A stretch of DNA of 64,000 nt from assembly GCF_018406605.1 (NCBI RefSeq), contig NZ_AP024545.1, positions 1,550,001 to 1,614,000 of the forward strand, read 5' to 3'. Position numbers and translations under genes: made by a program. The stretch comes from Noviluteimonas caseinilytica (GTDB taxonomy: Bacteria; Pseudomonadota; Gammaproteobacteria; Xanthomonadales; Xanthomonadaceae). Of the stretch, positions 17,343 through 25,228 are shown in pieces. The notes beneath the pieces are model-generated. The model did no database searches, was not told where the DNA came from, and saw only the letters and a list, made by a program, of their open reading frames with translations. Every line of letters starts with the position of its first letter. The first letter of the stretch is position 1.

Positions 17343-18110
17343 ATGTCCCGTTCGCGACTCGCAATGCTGCTGTTGCTCCTGGCCACCACCGCCAATGCCG
17401 CGGCGCCCCTGCGAAATACCGGCGACGCCGCACACGTGTTCGCCTACACGCCGAAGCCCGGCATGGACGCGCAGTTCGACGCCGGCTACCAGAAGCACCT
17501 CGCGTGGCATCGCACGCACAACGATCCGCTCGTCTGGTACGGCTGGACGATCACGCACGGCCCGCGCATGGGGATGTTCATCGACGGCACATTCGGCGCG
17601 CCGTTCTCCGCGTTCGACCATCGCGTCGCGCCCGCCGACGATGCGAAGGATGCGGACCGCACGTTCATGGCGTTCGGCGAGCCCGCGTTCCGCGCCGTGT
17701 ATCGCGTGCGTCGCGACCTCAGCACCGGCACGCCGCTCGAACAGTGGCAACCCACCGCGATGGTGGAAGTGCACGTGTACAAGTTGAAGCTGGGCAAGGC
17801 CGCGCAGTTCGAACAAATCGTCAAGCGCATGCGCGCCACCGTGGAAGCCACGGGCGGGCAGGGCACGCACACGTGGTACGAAGGCGTGGGCGGCACCGCG
17901 TCGCCGGAATTCATGCTGATGGTTGCGCGCAACGATTGGGCAAGTTACGAGAACGCACCCGGCGACCTCGAACGCGTGATGGCAAGCGTCGACGACGCCA
18001 CCACGCGCCGCGAGTTGCTTGCCGCATATGCCGCGTGCGTGGACAGCGTGACCAGCGAAATCTGGCGGTATCGCCCGGAGATGAGCCTGATCCCCGCGGC
18101 CACCCCCTGA
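17343..18110 (+). CDS. Secreted hypothetical protein next to copAB
   Basis: A 255 aa protein with a clear signal peptide (about 1-19, LLLLLATTANAA). The mature part contains HVFAYTPKPGMDAQFDAGYQ, VWYGWTITHGPRMGMFIDG and MVEVHVYKLKLGKAAQFEQ. This looks like two ferredoxin-like (NIPSNAP/Dabb-type) modules, but no family is assigned with confidence. It begins 17 bases after copB and is probably the third gene of the copper operon. That suggests a periplasmic role, but no copper-ligand cluster is visible. Confidence 0.7.
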   Translation: MSRSRLAMLLLLLATTANAAAPLRNTGDAAHVFAYTPKPGMDAQFDAGYQKHLAWHRTHNDPLVWYGWTITHGPRMGMFIDGTFGAPFSAFDHRVAPADDAKDADRTFMAFGEPAFRAVYRVRRDLSTGTPLEQWQPTAMVEVHVYKLKLGKAAQFEQIVKRMRATVEATGGQGTHTWYEGVGGTASPEFMLMVARNDWASYENAPGDLERVMASVDDATTRRELLAAYAACVDSVTSEIWRYRPEMSLIPAATP

Positions 18111-18147
18111 CGAGGGCTGTCACATCCCGGGCGCGTATGATCCTGCG

Positions 18148-18528
18148 ATGCCCACCCCAGCTCCCACGGCGCTCGTCGCCGACGACAACCTCGATGCTGG
18201 GCAAACACTGGCGGCCTTGCTCGAATTGCTGGGGCATCGCGTCGCATTGGCGCGCGACGGGCAGCAGGCCCTCGACCTGGCGATGGAACTGCATCCGGGC
18301 GTGGTCTTCCTCGACATCGGCATGCCGGAGCTGGACGGGTGGGAAGTGTGCCGCCAGATCCGTGCGACCGACTGGGGTGCGAAGGCCTGGATCGTTGCGG
18401 TGTCCGGTTACGGCCAGGACAGCGATCGCGAGAAGTCGCACGCCGTCGGCTTTGACAAGCACTGCACCAAGCCGCTGCAGATCAAGACCGTGCAGGAACT
18501 GCTCGAGCGCACGCCGATCGCGTTGTAG
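18148..18528 (+). CDS. Single-domain response regulator
   Basis: A 126 aa receiver domain without output. The acidic pair is in LVADDNLDAG, the acceptor is D56 in VVFLDIGMPELDG, the conserved switch segment is VAVSGYGQ and the lysine lies in CTKPLQ. The sequence closely resembles the C-terminal receiver of hybrid kinases, such as the one encoded at 53060-54988, which has the same LTGYGQPSDRE-type loop. The partner kinase is not adjacent. It could act as a phosphate shuttle or sink. It stands alone between the copper locus and the convergent kup gene. Confidence 0.88.
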   Translation: MPTPAPTALVADDNLDAGQTLAALLELLGHRVALARDGQQALDLAMELHPGVVFLDIGMPELDGWEVCRQIRATDWGAKAWIVAVSGYGQDSDREKSHAVGFDKHCTKPLQIKTVQELLERTPIAL

Positions 18529-18532
18529 CGCA

Positions 18533-20443
18533 TCAGATTTCCACCGGCGCGCCCAGCTCCACCAGGCGCGTGCTCGGGATGCGGAAGAAGTCCGTCGCAG
18601 GCGCCGCGTTGCGATGCATCGCGCCGAACAGCTTGTCGCGCCACAAGGCCATGCCCCCGCGCGGACGCGCGACGATGGTTTCGCGGCTGGCGAAGTACGT
18701 CGTCTCCATCGGATCGAAGCACAGCTCGCCCTGGTCGCCCGCGCGCATCAAGGCCAGCGGGACGTCGGGCGATTCCATGAAGCCGTAGCGCACGGTCGCG
18801 CGGTAGAAATCGTCGGCGATCGGTTCGATGCTCAGGCGCGTCGCATCGGACAGGTAGGGCACCGCGCTCGTCTCCACCGTCAGCAGCACGTTGCGCGCGT
18901 GCAGCACCTTGTTGTGCTTGAGGTTATGCAGCAGCGCCTTCGGCACGATGCCGTGCTGCGCGGTGAGGAACACGGCGGTGCCTTCCACGCGCGTCGGCGG
19001 CGCCAGCATCAGGCCGGGCAGGAACGTATCGAGGCGCAGGCCGTCCTTCAGGATCTCCGCCTGCAACAGCTGGCGCCCACGGCCCCACGTGCGCAACAGG
19101 ATGAACACACCGACGCCCAGCGCGATCGGGAACCACGCGCCATCCATGAACTTCGCCAGGTTGGCCGACAGGAACGCCACGTCCACCAGCACGAACAGCG
19201 TCGCCAGCGGCCAGAACACCATCGGCGGCAAGGTCCGGCGCTGGCGCATCGCCACGATGAACAACACGCTCGTGATCAGCATCGTGCCGACGACGGACAC
19301 GCCGTAGGCCGTCGCAAGCGCCGTCGAGCTGCCGAAGCCCACGACGGTCGCGATCGTGCCGATCATCAACACCCAGTTGATCGTCGGGATGTAGATCTGC
19401 CCGATCGTCGCCTGCGACGTGTGCTTGATGTGCATGCGCGGCAGGTAGCCCAGCTGGATCGCCTGGCGCGCCGCGGAGTAACCGCCGCTGATGACGGCCT
19501 GCGAAGCGATGACGGTCGCCGCCGTCGCGAGCGCGATCATCGGATACAGCGCCCACGCCGGCACGCCGAGATAGAAGGGATTGTCGATGGCCTTCGGGTT
19601 CGCGAGCAGCAGCGCGCCCTGGCCGAGGTAGTTGAGCGTGAGCGCCGGCAGCACCAGCACGTTCCAGGCCACCTGGATCGGCCGCCGTCCGAAGTGCCCC
19701 ATGTCTGCGTACAAGGCTTCGCCGCCCGTCACCGCCAGCACCACTGCGCCGAGGATGAAAATCCCGTGCCAGCCGTGGTCGAGGAAGAAGCGCAGGCCCC
19801 ACCACGGATTCAGCGCATGCAGCACTTCCGGGTTGCCGACGATGTTGTGGATGCCCAGCACCGCGATCGCGGCGAACCACACCACGATCACCGGTCCGAA
19901 CGCCTTGCCCACGCGATCGGTGCCGAAGCGCTGCGTGGCGAACAACACCACCAGCACGCCGATCGTCAGCGGCAACACCATGTGTTCGAGCGTGGGGGCC
20001 GCCACTTCCAGGCCTTCCACCGCCGACAACACCGAGATCGCCGGGGTCAGCACGCCGTCGCCGAAGAACAACGCCGCGCCGAACACGCCCAGCAAGCCGA
20101 CGATGTACGCACCACGCGAACCGCCCGGCATCGTGCGTTGCGCGAGCGACGTCAGCGCCATGATCCCGCCTTCGCCCGCGTTGTCCGCGCGCATGATCAC
20201 CGCGACGTACTTCACCGTGATGATCACCATCAACGTCCAGAACACCAGCGACAACACGCCGAGCACGGTGGCCGCATCCGGCGTGAGCCCGTAGTGCGGG
20301 GTGAAGGCTTCCTTGATCGTGTACAGCGGACTGGTGCCGATGTCGCCGAACACGACGCCGATCGCGCCGAGCATCAGGGTGCGGAAGCTGGCGGACGGCG
20401 CGTGCGGTTGCGGCACGGCGATGGGAGCGGTGGTGGCGGACAT
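18533..20443 (-). CDS. kup: Low-affinity potassium transporter Kup
   Basis: A 636 aa inner-membrane K+ symporter of the KUP/HAK/KT family. The N-terminal signature LGAIGVVFGDIGTSPLYT is intact, as are ADNAGEGGIMAL and FFGDGVLTPAISVLSAVEG. Twelve or so membrane spans run to about residue 440, followed by the cytosolic C-terminal domain. The ATG at 20443 is chosen; a TTG four codons upstream is also possible. The gene follows the porin-like gene by 12 bases and should share its transcript, diverging from the KdpDE-like regulators. Confidence 0.94.
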   Translation of the reverse strand: MSATTAPIAVPQPHAPSASFRTLMLGAIGVVFGDIGTSPLYTIKEAFTPHYGLTPDAATVLGVLSLVFWTLMVIITVKYVAVIMRADNAGEGGIMALTSLAQRTMPGGSRGAYIVGLLGVFGAALFFGDGVLTPAISVLSAVEGLEVAAPTLEHMVLPLTIGVLVVLFATQRFGTDRVGKAFGPVIVVWFAAIAVLGIHNIVGNPEVLHALNPWWGLRFFLDHGWHGIFILGAVVLAVTGGEALYADMGHFGRRPIQVAWNVLVLPALTLNYLGQGALLLANPKAIDNPFYLGVPAWALYPMIALATAATVIASQAVISGGYSAARQAIQLGYLPRMHIKHTSQATIGQIYIPTINWVLMIGTIATVVGFGSSTALATAYGVSVVGTMLITSVLFIVAMRQRRTLPPMVFWPLATLFVLVDVAFLSANLAKFMDGAWFPIALGVGVFILLRTWGRGRQLLQAEILKDGLRLDTFLPGLMLAPPTRVEGTAVFLTAQHGIVPKALLHNLKHNKVLHARNVLLTVETSAVPYLSDATRLSIEPIADDFYRATVRYGFMESPDVPLALMRAGDQGELCFDPMETTYFASRETIVARPRGGMALWRDKLFGAMHRNAAPATDFFRIPSTRLVELGAPVEI

Positions 20444-20455
20444 GGCGGGTTCCAA

Positions 20456-21142
20456 TCAGAACGTGGCTTGCAATGCGGCTTCGATGCGCGGGCCGGCGGC
20501 GTTGTCGCCGAAGATCCGTTTCGCGTTGCTGTCGGTGGTGTGCGCGGTGAAACGCAGGGAAAGCGGGCCGGCGAGGGCGAACACCGCGCTCAGTTGCGCG
20601 TGCGTGTAATCGCGTTGTTGCAGGAAGTAGTGGCCGACGGCGAGTTCGAGATTCAGGCGATCGTTCACCGGTAGGCGACCACCGACCAACGCATAGAGTC
20701 CCGCATCATCGCCGCCGAGTGCTTCGCGCGAGTAGCCGAGCGAGAGCCACGCGCGATCGCGGAACATCAGAGTGCCGTTCGCCTCGGTCCAGTCCAGGTC
20801 GATGCGGGTCGACGGATACACGTAACGCAGCAGGTTCACGTCGACGGACCAATCGTCCGACAGCGCCGTGCCCCAGCCGACGGTCGCGTCGAACTCGGTG
20901 CTCGCATCCGCCGCCGGACCGTAATCGACGTTCGTGCCCCAGAGCGAGGCGTACACGCCTGATGCGCCTGCCACTTTCACGCCCGCCTGCACCGCCGGCT
21001 CGCCACGCGTCTGCGTTGTGCCGCGCCAGACGTAGTCGGAGGTCAGCGCCGCCGAACCGGTGATGTCGGCCGCCCGCGCATCGACCGCCAGGCCGAGGCA
21101 GGCGAGGGCACACCAGGTCCACATCCGTTGCATCGCGATCAT
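20456..21142 (-). CDS. TorF-family putative porin
   Basis: A 228 aa outer-membrane protein with a signal peptide ending DARAAD. The mature N-terminus reads ITGSAALTSDYVWRGTTQT, the hallmark of the TorF (Gcw_chp, TIGR02001) family. The remainder is alternating strands (GVYASLWGTNVDYG, LRYVYPST, LNLELAVGHYF), ending with a terminal aromatic, ALQATF. It likely forms a beta-barrel in the outer membrane. Starts at 21142 or 21133 are both possible. It lies directly upstream of kup, so a role in K+ or small-solute passage is suggested by position only. Confidence 0.82.
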   Translation of the reverse strand: MIAMQRMWTWCALACLGLAVDARAADITGSAALTSDYVWRGTTQTRGEPAVQAGVKVAGASGVYASLWGTNVDYGPAADASTEFDATVGWGTALSDDWSVDVNLLRYVYPSTRIDLDWTEANGTLMFRDRAWLSLGYSREALGGDDAGLYALVGGRLPVNDRLNLELAVGHYFLQQRDYTHAQLSAVFALAGPLSLRFTAHTTDSNAKRIFGDNAAGPRIEAALQATF

Positions 21143-21273
21143 CCAACGCGCGGCCCCATCGGCCACGGCCAAATTCTCGTCACCGGGCGCGCAAAGCCTC
21201 CATTCCCGGCACCGGCCCGTTGCGTAAATTCGGCGTAAATTCCAGCCCCGCGCGAATCGCGCACAATGCGCGC
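21143..21273. promoter_or_regulatory. Divergent promoter region between porin-kup and kdpDE-like genes
   Basis: The 131 bases separate two divergent operons and must hold both promoters. The stretch GCGTAAATTCGGCGTAAATTC near 21221 contains a direct repeat (GCGTAAATTC twice, eleven bases apart) in otherwise GC-rich DNA, and could be a KdpE-type binding site. No sure -35/-10 pair could be assigned. Confidence 0.4.
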
Positions 21274-22704
21274 ATGCGTCCCGCCCTGCCGATCGCCGCC
21301 AACGCGTCGCCCGCCGCCGGCTACGTGCTTGCCTTCGTTGCGACCGCCGTTGCGGTCATCGTGGCCGCCGCCGCCGAACGCTGGCTCGGCCTCGCCGATC
21401 TGTCGCTCGTCTTCATGCTCGCGGTGCTCGTGGTCGCGGTGCGCACGCACACCGGGCCCGCGTTGCTGACGGCGGTGTTGTGCTTCCTCGCGTTCAACTT
21501 CTTCTTCATCGAACCGCGCTACTCGTTCTACATCCACGCGCGGCATGGGGTGGCGACGGTCGCGTTGTTCCTCGCAGCGGCGTTGATCGCGGGGCGTCTC
21601 GCGTCGCAACTCGCGATGCAGGTGCAGGCACTGCGCATCGCCAACCTGCATGCGAACGCGCGGCAGGCGTTGGCGGGGAAGTTGTCGGTGGCGACGGATG
21701 CCTCCGGTGTGGTCGATGCCGCCGAGAGCGTCTTCCGCGAAGGCCTCGGCGCGGATGCGTGGGTGCGATTGGGCGACGACTGCGCGACCGACCAGGGCGG
21801 CGGTGTGGAAGAACACGGCTGGTGGTTCCTGCCGTTGCGCGCGCCGAGCGGCCCGTTGGGCGTGATCGGCCTGAAGCTGCCGCCGTCCTCGACGCGCCTG
21901 GACGCGATGCAGCAGATGACCGCCAAGGCGATGGCCGGCGACATCTCGCAGGCGCTGCAACGCACGCGCCTGGCCGGCGAACTCGAAACCACGCGCATGG
22001 CGAATGAAACCGAACGCCTGCGGTCCGCGTTGCTGTCGTCGGTGTCGCACGACCTTCGAACGCCACTCGCGTCGATCATCGGCGCCGCCGGCAGCCTGGA
22101 GAATTACGGCGACGCGATGAACGACGCCGACCGCCGCAGCCTGCTGGACGCCATCCGTACCGAAGGCGAGCGCCTCGACCGCTACATCCAGAACCTGCTC
22201 GACATGACGCGCCTCGGCCACGGCGAGCTGGTGTTGCATCGCGACTGGATCGGCGTGGATGAGCTGGTGGGCGCAGCGGTCGGACGACTGCAGCGGCAAC
22301 ATCCCGCTGCACGTTTCGTCGCACGCGTCCCGCAGGAGATGGAACCGCTCTGGGTGCACCCGGCGCTCATCGAGCAAGCGCTGTTCAACGTGCTCGAGAA
22401 TGCGGTGAAGTTTTCACCACCCGATGCGCCGGTCGAAATCGACGCGCACGCCATCGGCAACGCCGTGCAACTCGACATCACCGACCACGGCCCCGGCATC
22501 CCGGAAGACGAACGCGCCCGCATCTTCGACCGCTTCTACAGCGTCGCGCGCGGCGATCGCGGCCGCGGCGGTACGGGCCTCGGCCTCGCGATCTGCCGCG
22601 GCATGATCGGCGCGCATGGCGGCGAGGTGGAAGCGTTGCCTGCGCCGAGCGGCCGCGGCACCACCATCCGCATCACGCTCCCGCGCATCGAGCCCACGCC
22701 ATGA
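21274..22704 (+). CDS. KdpD-like sensor histidine kinase lacking the KdpD/USP N-domain
   Basis: A 476 aa membrane kinase. Four closely packed membrane helices (about 15-110, DUF4118 type, including AFNFFFIEPRYSFYI) resemble the sensing core of KdpD. A GAF-like region follows (about 135-230), then a kinase core with H259 in SSVSHDLRTPLASI, an N-box LFNVLENAVKFSPP, DHGPGIP and GGTGLGLAI. The long N-terminal KdpD and universal-stress domains of E. coli KdpD (894 aa) are missing. The start is ATG 21274. The stop overlaps the response regulator gene (ATGA). No kdpFABC is present here, so it may control kup or the porin instead. Confidence 0.88.
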   Translation: MRPALPIAANASPAAGYVLAFVATAVAVIVAAAAERWLGLADLSLVFMLAVLVVAVRTHTGPALLTAVLCFLAFNFFFIEPRYSFYIHARHGVATVALFLAAALIAGRLASQLAMQVQALRIANLHANARQALAGKLSVATDASGVVDAAESVFREGLGADAWVRLGDDCATDQGGGVEEHGWWFLPLRAPSGPLGVIGLKLPPSSTRLDAMQQMTAKAMAGDISQALQRTRLAGELETTRMANETERLRSALLSSVSHDLRTPLASIIGAAGSLENYGDAMNDADRRSLLDAIRTEGERLDRYIQNLLDMTRLGHGELVLHRDWIGVDELVGAAVGRLQRQHPAARFVARVPQEMEPLWVHPALIEQALFNVLENAVKFSPPDAPVEIDAHAIGNAVQLDITDHGPGIPEDERARIFDRFYSVARGDRGRGGTGLGLAICRGMIGAHGGEVEALPAPSGRGTTIRITLPRIEPTP

Positions 22705-23387
22705 CCACCGCGCGCCTGCTGGTCATCGACGACGAACCGCAGATCCGCAAGTTCCTCGACATCGGCCTGCGCGCGCAGGGCTACCAGGTGCTGCTGGCCG
22801 AAACGGGGCAGGGCGGCCTCGACCTGCTGGCGACGCAAGGCGCCGACCTCGTGATCCTGGACCTCGGCCTGCCCGATCGCGACGGCCACGAAGTGCTGCG
22901 CGCGTTGCGCGAATGGTCGAACGTGCCCGTGATCGTGCTGACCGTGCGCAGCGACGAAACCGGCAAGGTCGCCGCCCTCGACGCCGGCGCCAACGATTAC
23001 GTGACCAAACCCTTCGGCGTGCAGGAACTGATGGCGCGCGTCCGGGCGTTGCTCCGCGCACACGCCGCACCGGCAGACACACCGCCGGTGCACGACGACG
23101 GCCGCTTGCGCGTGGACCTCGCGCGGCGCGAAGTCACGCTGGACGGCAACCCGATCGTCCTCGCCCGCAAGGAATACGCCTTGCTCGCCCTGCTGGTGCA
23201 GAACGCGGGCCGCGTGGTGACGCAGCCCCAGCTGCTGCGCGAACTGTGGGGACCCACGCACGACCAGGACACGCACTACCTGCGGATCCTCGTGGCCAAA
23301 CTGCGGCAGAAGCTCGGCGACGATGCCGCCGCGCCGAAATGGATCGCCACCGAACCGGGCGTCGGCTTGCGGTTCCTGTCGCAATAA
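22701..23387 (+). CDS. kdpE: KdpE-like OmpR-family response regulator
   Basis: A 228 aa regulator with an N-terminal receiver (D54 acceptor in LVILDLGLPDRDG; VLTVRS; the lysine in VTKPFG) and a C-terminal winged-helix DNA-binding domain (about 130-225, LTRKEYALLALLVQNAGRVVT-like segment, then YLRILVAKLRQKLG). The similarity to KdpE is strong along its length. It is translationally coupled to the kinase gene. Its likely targets are the divergent porin-kup operon or a distant kdpFABC operon. Confidence 0.9.
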   Translation: MTTARLLVIDDEPQIRKFLDIGLRAQGYQVLLAETGQGGLDLLATQGADLVILDLGLPDRDGHEVLRALREWSNVPVIVLTVRSDETGKVAALDAGANDYVTKPFGVQELMARVRALLRAHAAPADTPPVHDDGRLRVDLARREVTLDGNPIVLARKEYALLALLVQNAGRVVTQPQLLRELWGPTHDQDTHYLRILVAKLRQKLGDDAAAPKWIATEPGVGLRFLSQ

Positions 23388-23456
23388 TTTGCGTCGCGCA
23401 CGTTGTACGCTGCACGCACGCCATGGGGATGGCGCGCATCGCATTCAGGGGGATCC

Positions 23457-23981
23457 ATGCAACACACCAACTCGCATCGCCGCGCACGTACCATCGTGCT
23501 CGCGTCCTTACTGCTGCTTGCAAGTGGGCAGGTGTTCGCGAAGGACGTCTTCGCCACCTTCGGCGACACGTGCATCGCCAGCGGCACCAGCTACGACAAG
23601 GCCGCCGAAGCGGTGAAGGCGCGCAACGCCGTCGCAATGCCCGCCGACCCCAACGCCGGCTACCACGCCAGCAAGACCTGGCTGGTCGAAGGCACCCCGC
23701 AGGTGTTGATCACCCTCAACGAGCGCGGCTACTGCGCCGTGATGGCCGACGGCGCGGAAGCGGCCGAGCTGGAAGCGCACCTCGCCGCGTTCATGGCGCA
23801 GATGCAGCAGACCAGGCCCGCGACGCAGCGGCAGGACAAACCGATGTTCGACGGCGAACAGGTGCTGGACGCGTGGGAGATCGACTGGTCGCCGGAACTG
23901 GCAATGCGCGTGCGGTTGTCGAAGGCGTCGGCCGATGGCGTGGAAGGGGTGATGTTGTCGCGGGCGTTCGTGGCGAAGTAG
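23457..23981 (+). CDS. Secreted hypothetical protein, 174 aa
   Basis: A signal peptide covers about residues 1-28 (RRARTIVLASLLLLASGQVFA). The mature part begins KDVFATFGDTCIASGTSYDKAAEAV, contains two cysteines that could pair, and has acidic helices. No family was recognised with certainty; the N-terminal cysteine-containing pattern is common in small periplasmic proteins of Lysobacter-like genomes. The ATG at 23457 follows AGGGGGATCC. It is monocistronic, 70 bases after kdpE. Confidence 0.7.
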   Translation: MQHTNSHRRARTIVLASLLLLASGQVFAKDVFATFGDTCIASGTSYDKAAEAVKARNAVAMPADPNAGYHASKTWLVEGTPQVLITLNERGYCAVMADGAEAAELEAHLAAFMAQMQQTRPATQRQDKPMFDGEQVLDAWEIDWSPELAMRVRLSKASADGVEGVMLSRAFVAK

Positions 23982-24015
23982 GGGCGCGGGTCGCGTTGCG
24001 CCTCCGGTAACGCGC

Positions 24016-24194
24016 CTAGCCCTTTCGCACGCGGCCGATTCCCGCGCCGGCCAGCAGCAGCGTGATCCCTGCGAGCGCAGTCAGCAGCGCGTAGACATAC
24101 GGCAACGACGTGAGCGCGAGACCGAACGCGGCCAGGTCCAGGCCAGGCCGGTCCACACCAACGCAACGGCCACGGTCTGCATGCGACGGTCCAC
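24016..24194 (-). pseudogene. Small membrane protein gene with an apparent one-base deletion
   Basis: A GTG at 24194 preceded by GAGGGAGG opens a frame reading VDRRMQTVAVALVWTGLAW. It then goes out of frame near 24131-24150. In the next frame the sequence continues DLAAFGLALTSLPYVYALL, then AGITLLLAGAGIGRVRKG and a stop. Together these make a sensible 59-60 aa protein with two membrane helices. One missing G would restore it. It may be a pseudogene or an assembly error; function unknown. Confidence 0.35.
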
Positions 24195-24205
24195 GCGCGC
24201 CTCCC

Positions 24206-24592
24206 TCAGAAGCTTTCGTTGTACGCCTTCAACTCCGCCGTCCGCTTCTCCGCGCGATCCTGCATGCACGCGAAGTACATCGCCGTGCGGATCGTGCCGC
24301 CGCTGTGCACCGTGAAGATCGCATCGCAGTCCGCCTCGCGGAACTTGACCCACAGGCGTTGCGCGACGATGAGCTGCTCACGCGCGCGCGCCATCTCGGG
24401 GTAGTCCTCCGCGTCCGCCTTCAGGCCGGCAAGCAGCGATTGGTAAGCGGCGTTCAACGCCTTGTCGGCCCGCTCGACGCCCTGGCGACCGCATTCGTTG
24501 ATGTCCTGCGTGTTCCCCGACTCGCACACATCGCCCGCAATCGCCGGCGCAGCGACGGCGAACAACGCGAAGGCAGCGAAGCGTTTCAGCAT
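24206..24592 (-). CDS. LprI/DUF1311 family secreted protein (lysozyme-inhibitor-like)
   Basis: A 128 aa periplasmic protein with a signal peptide (about 1-19, ending AIAG). The DUF1311/LprI pattern is clear: C-x-x-Q-INECG with paired cysteines, ALNAAYQSLLA, QLIVAQRLWVKFREADCDAIF, then MYFACMQDRAEKRTAELKAY. Members are found in many proteobacteria; the mycobacterial LprI inhibits lysozyme, but most are uncharacterised. It lies just downstream of nothing related and upstream of a small broken membrane-protein gene on the same strand. Confidence 0.82.
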   Translation of the reverse strand: MLKRFAAFALFAVAAPAIAGDVCESGNTQDINECGRQGVERADKALNAAYQSLLAGLKADAEDYPEMARAREQLIVAQRLWVKFREADCDAIFTVHSGGTIRTAMYFACMQDRAEKRTAELKAYNESF

Positions 24593-24765
24593 GGCGGGCG
24601 CTCGAAGGAATCCCCGGCCGGATCGTCCGCGACGGCCGGCAGGGGGTCAAGGCGGCGGACCGGCGCGCCCTTCACGGCCGAACCGACGGTGTCGACCCGC
24701 GCACACCCCCGGGTCGCGCAACGCGGCTATCCTTCGGCCAGCAGGGGTATGGATGGAGCAGGGCA

Positions 24766-25227
24766 ATGCGACGTAGCCGTCGACAGAGGCAGAGGCAAGC
24801 GCGTTCGCGCCGGATCCTGGTGATCGCGGTGCTGGTGATCCTCGCGCTGGTGGGCGCGTGGCTGTACATGCGCGGCAGGCACGCCGAGCCCGCAACGGGC
24901 GCGACCGGCGTGGCCCCGGCGGTGACCTCGGTGATCACGATCCCCGTGCCGGCCAGTGCGCCCGCGACGGACGTGGCACCCGCGACGACCGTGCAACCCG
25001 CACCAGCGACGACGACGGTGCCGTTGGGGAGCGTGGAGAGCCCGGAAGCGCGGGAAGCCTCGTGGCTCGCCTCGCGGAAGGAAGCGATCCGGATCCAGGG
25101 CGAGTTGCGCGCCAAGCAGAATGCGGAGAAGGCGGCGAAGGCCTCGCCGAGCAACGACATCCGGTGCGTGGATGGGCAGCGGATGAAGCGGGTTCAGAAT
25201 GGGTGGGTGCAGGATGGGACTTGCTGA
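24766..25227 (+). CDS. Membrane-anchored hypothetical protein with Ala/Pro/Thr linker
   Basis: A 153 aa protein. A very basic N-terminus (RRSRRQRQRQARSRR) precedes one membrane helix at about 17-36, then a long Ala/Pro/Thr-rich periplasmic linker. A charged helix follows (ASRKEAIRIQGELRAKQNAEKAAK), then a C-terminal CVDGQRMKRVQNGWVQDGTC with two cysteines. The terminal motif resembles short secreted-protein tails seen in Xanthomonadales. Function unknown. It ends immediately before the convergent AT-richer island. Confidence 0.65.
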   Translation: MRRSRRQRQRQARSRRILVIAVLVILALVGAWLYMRGRHAEPATGATGVAPAVTSVITIPVPASAPATDVAPATTVQPAPATTTVPLGSVESPEAREASWLASRKEAIRIQGELRAKQNAEKAAKASPSNDIRCVDGQRMKRVQNGWVQDGTC

Positions 25228-25228
25228 T

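Noticed and set aside
17504..20674. A 1056-codon plus-strand open frame across kup
   Set aside because: The composition is mostly R, A, H and Q, with no domains, opposite to intact kup and the porin gene; it is a shadow of GC-rich codons.
21274..23387. A full kdpFABCDE potassium ATPase locus
   Set aside because: Only kdpD-like and kdpE genes are present; neighbours are a porin, Kup and an unrelated secreted protein.
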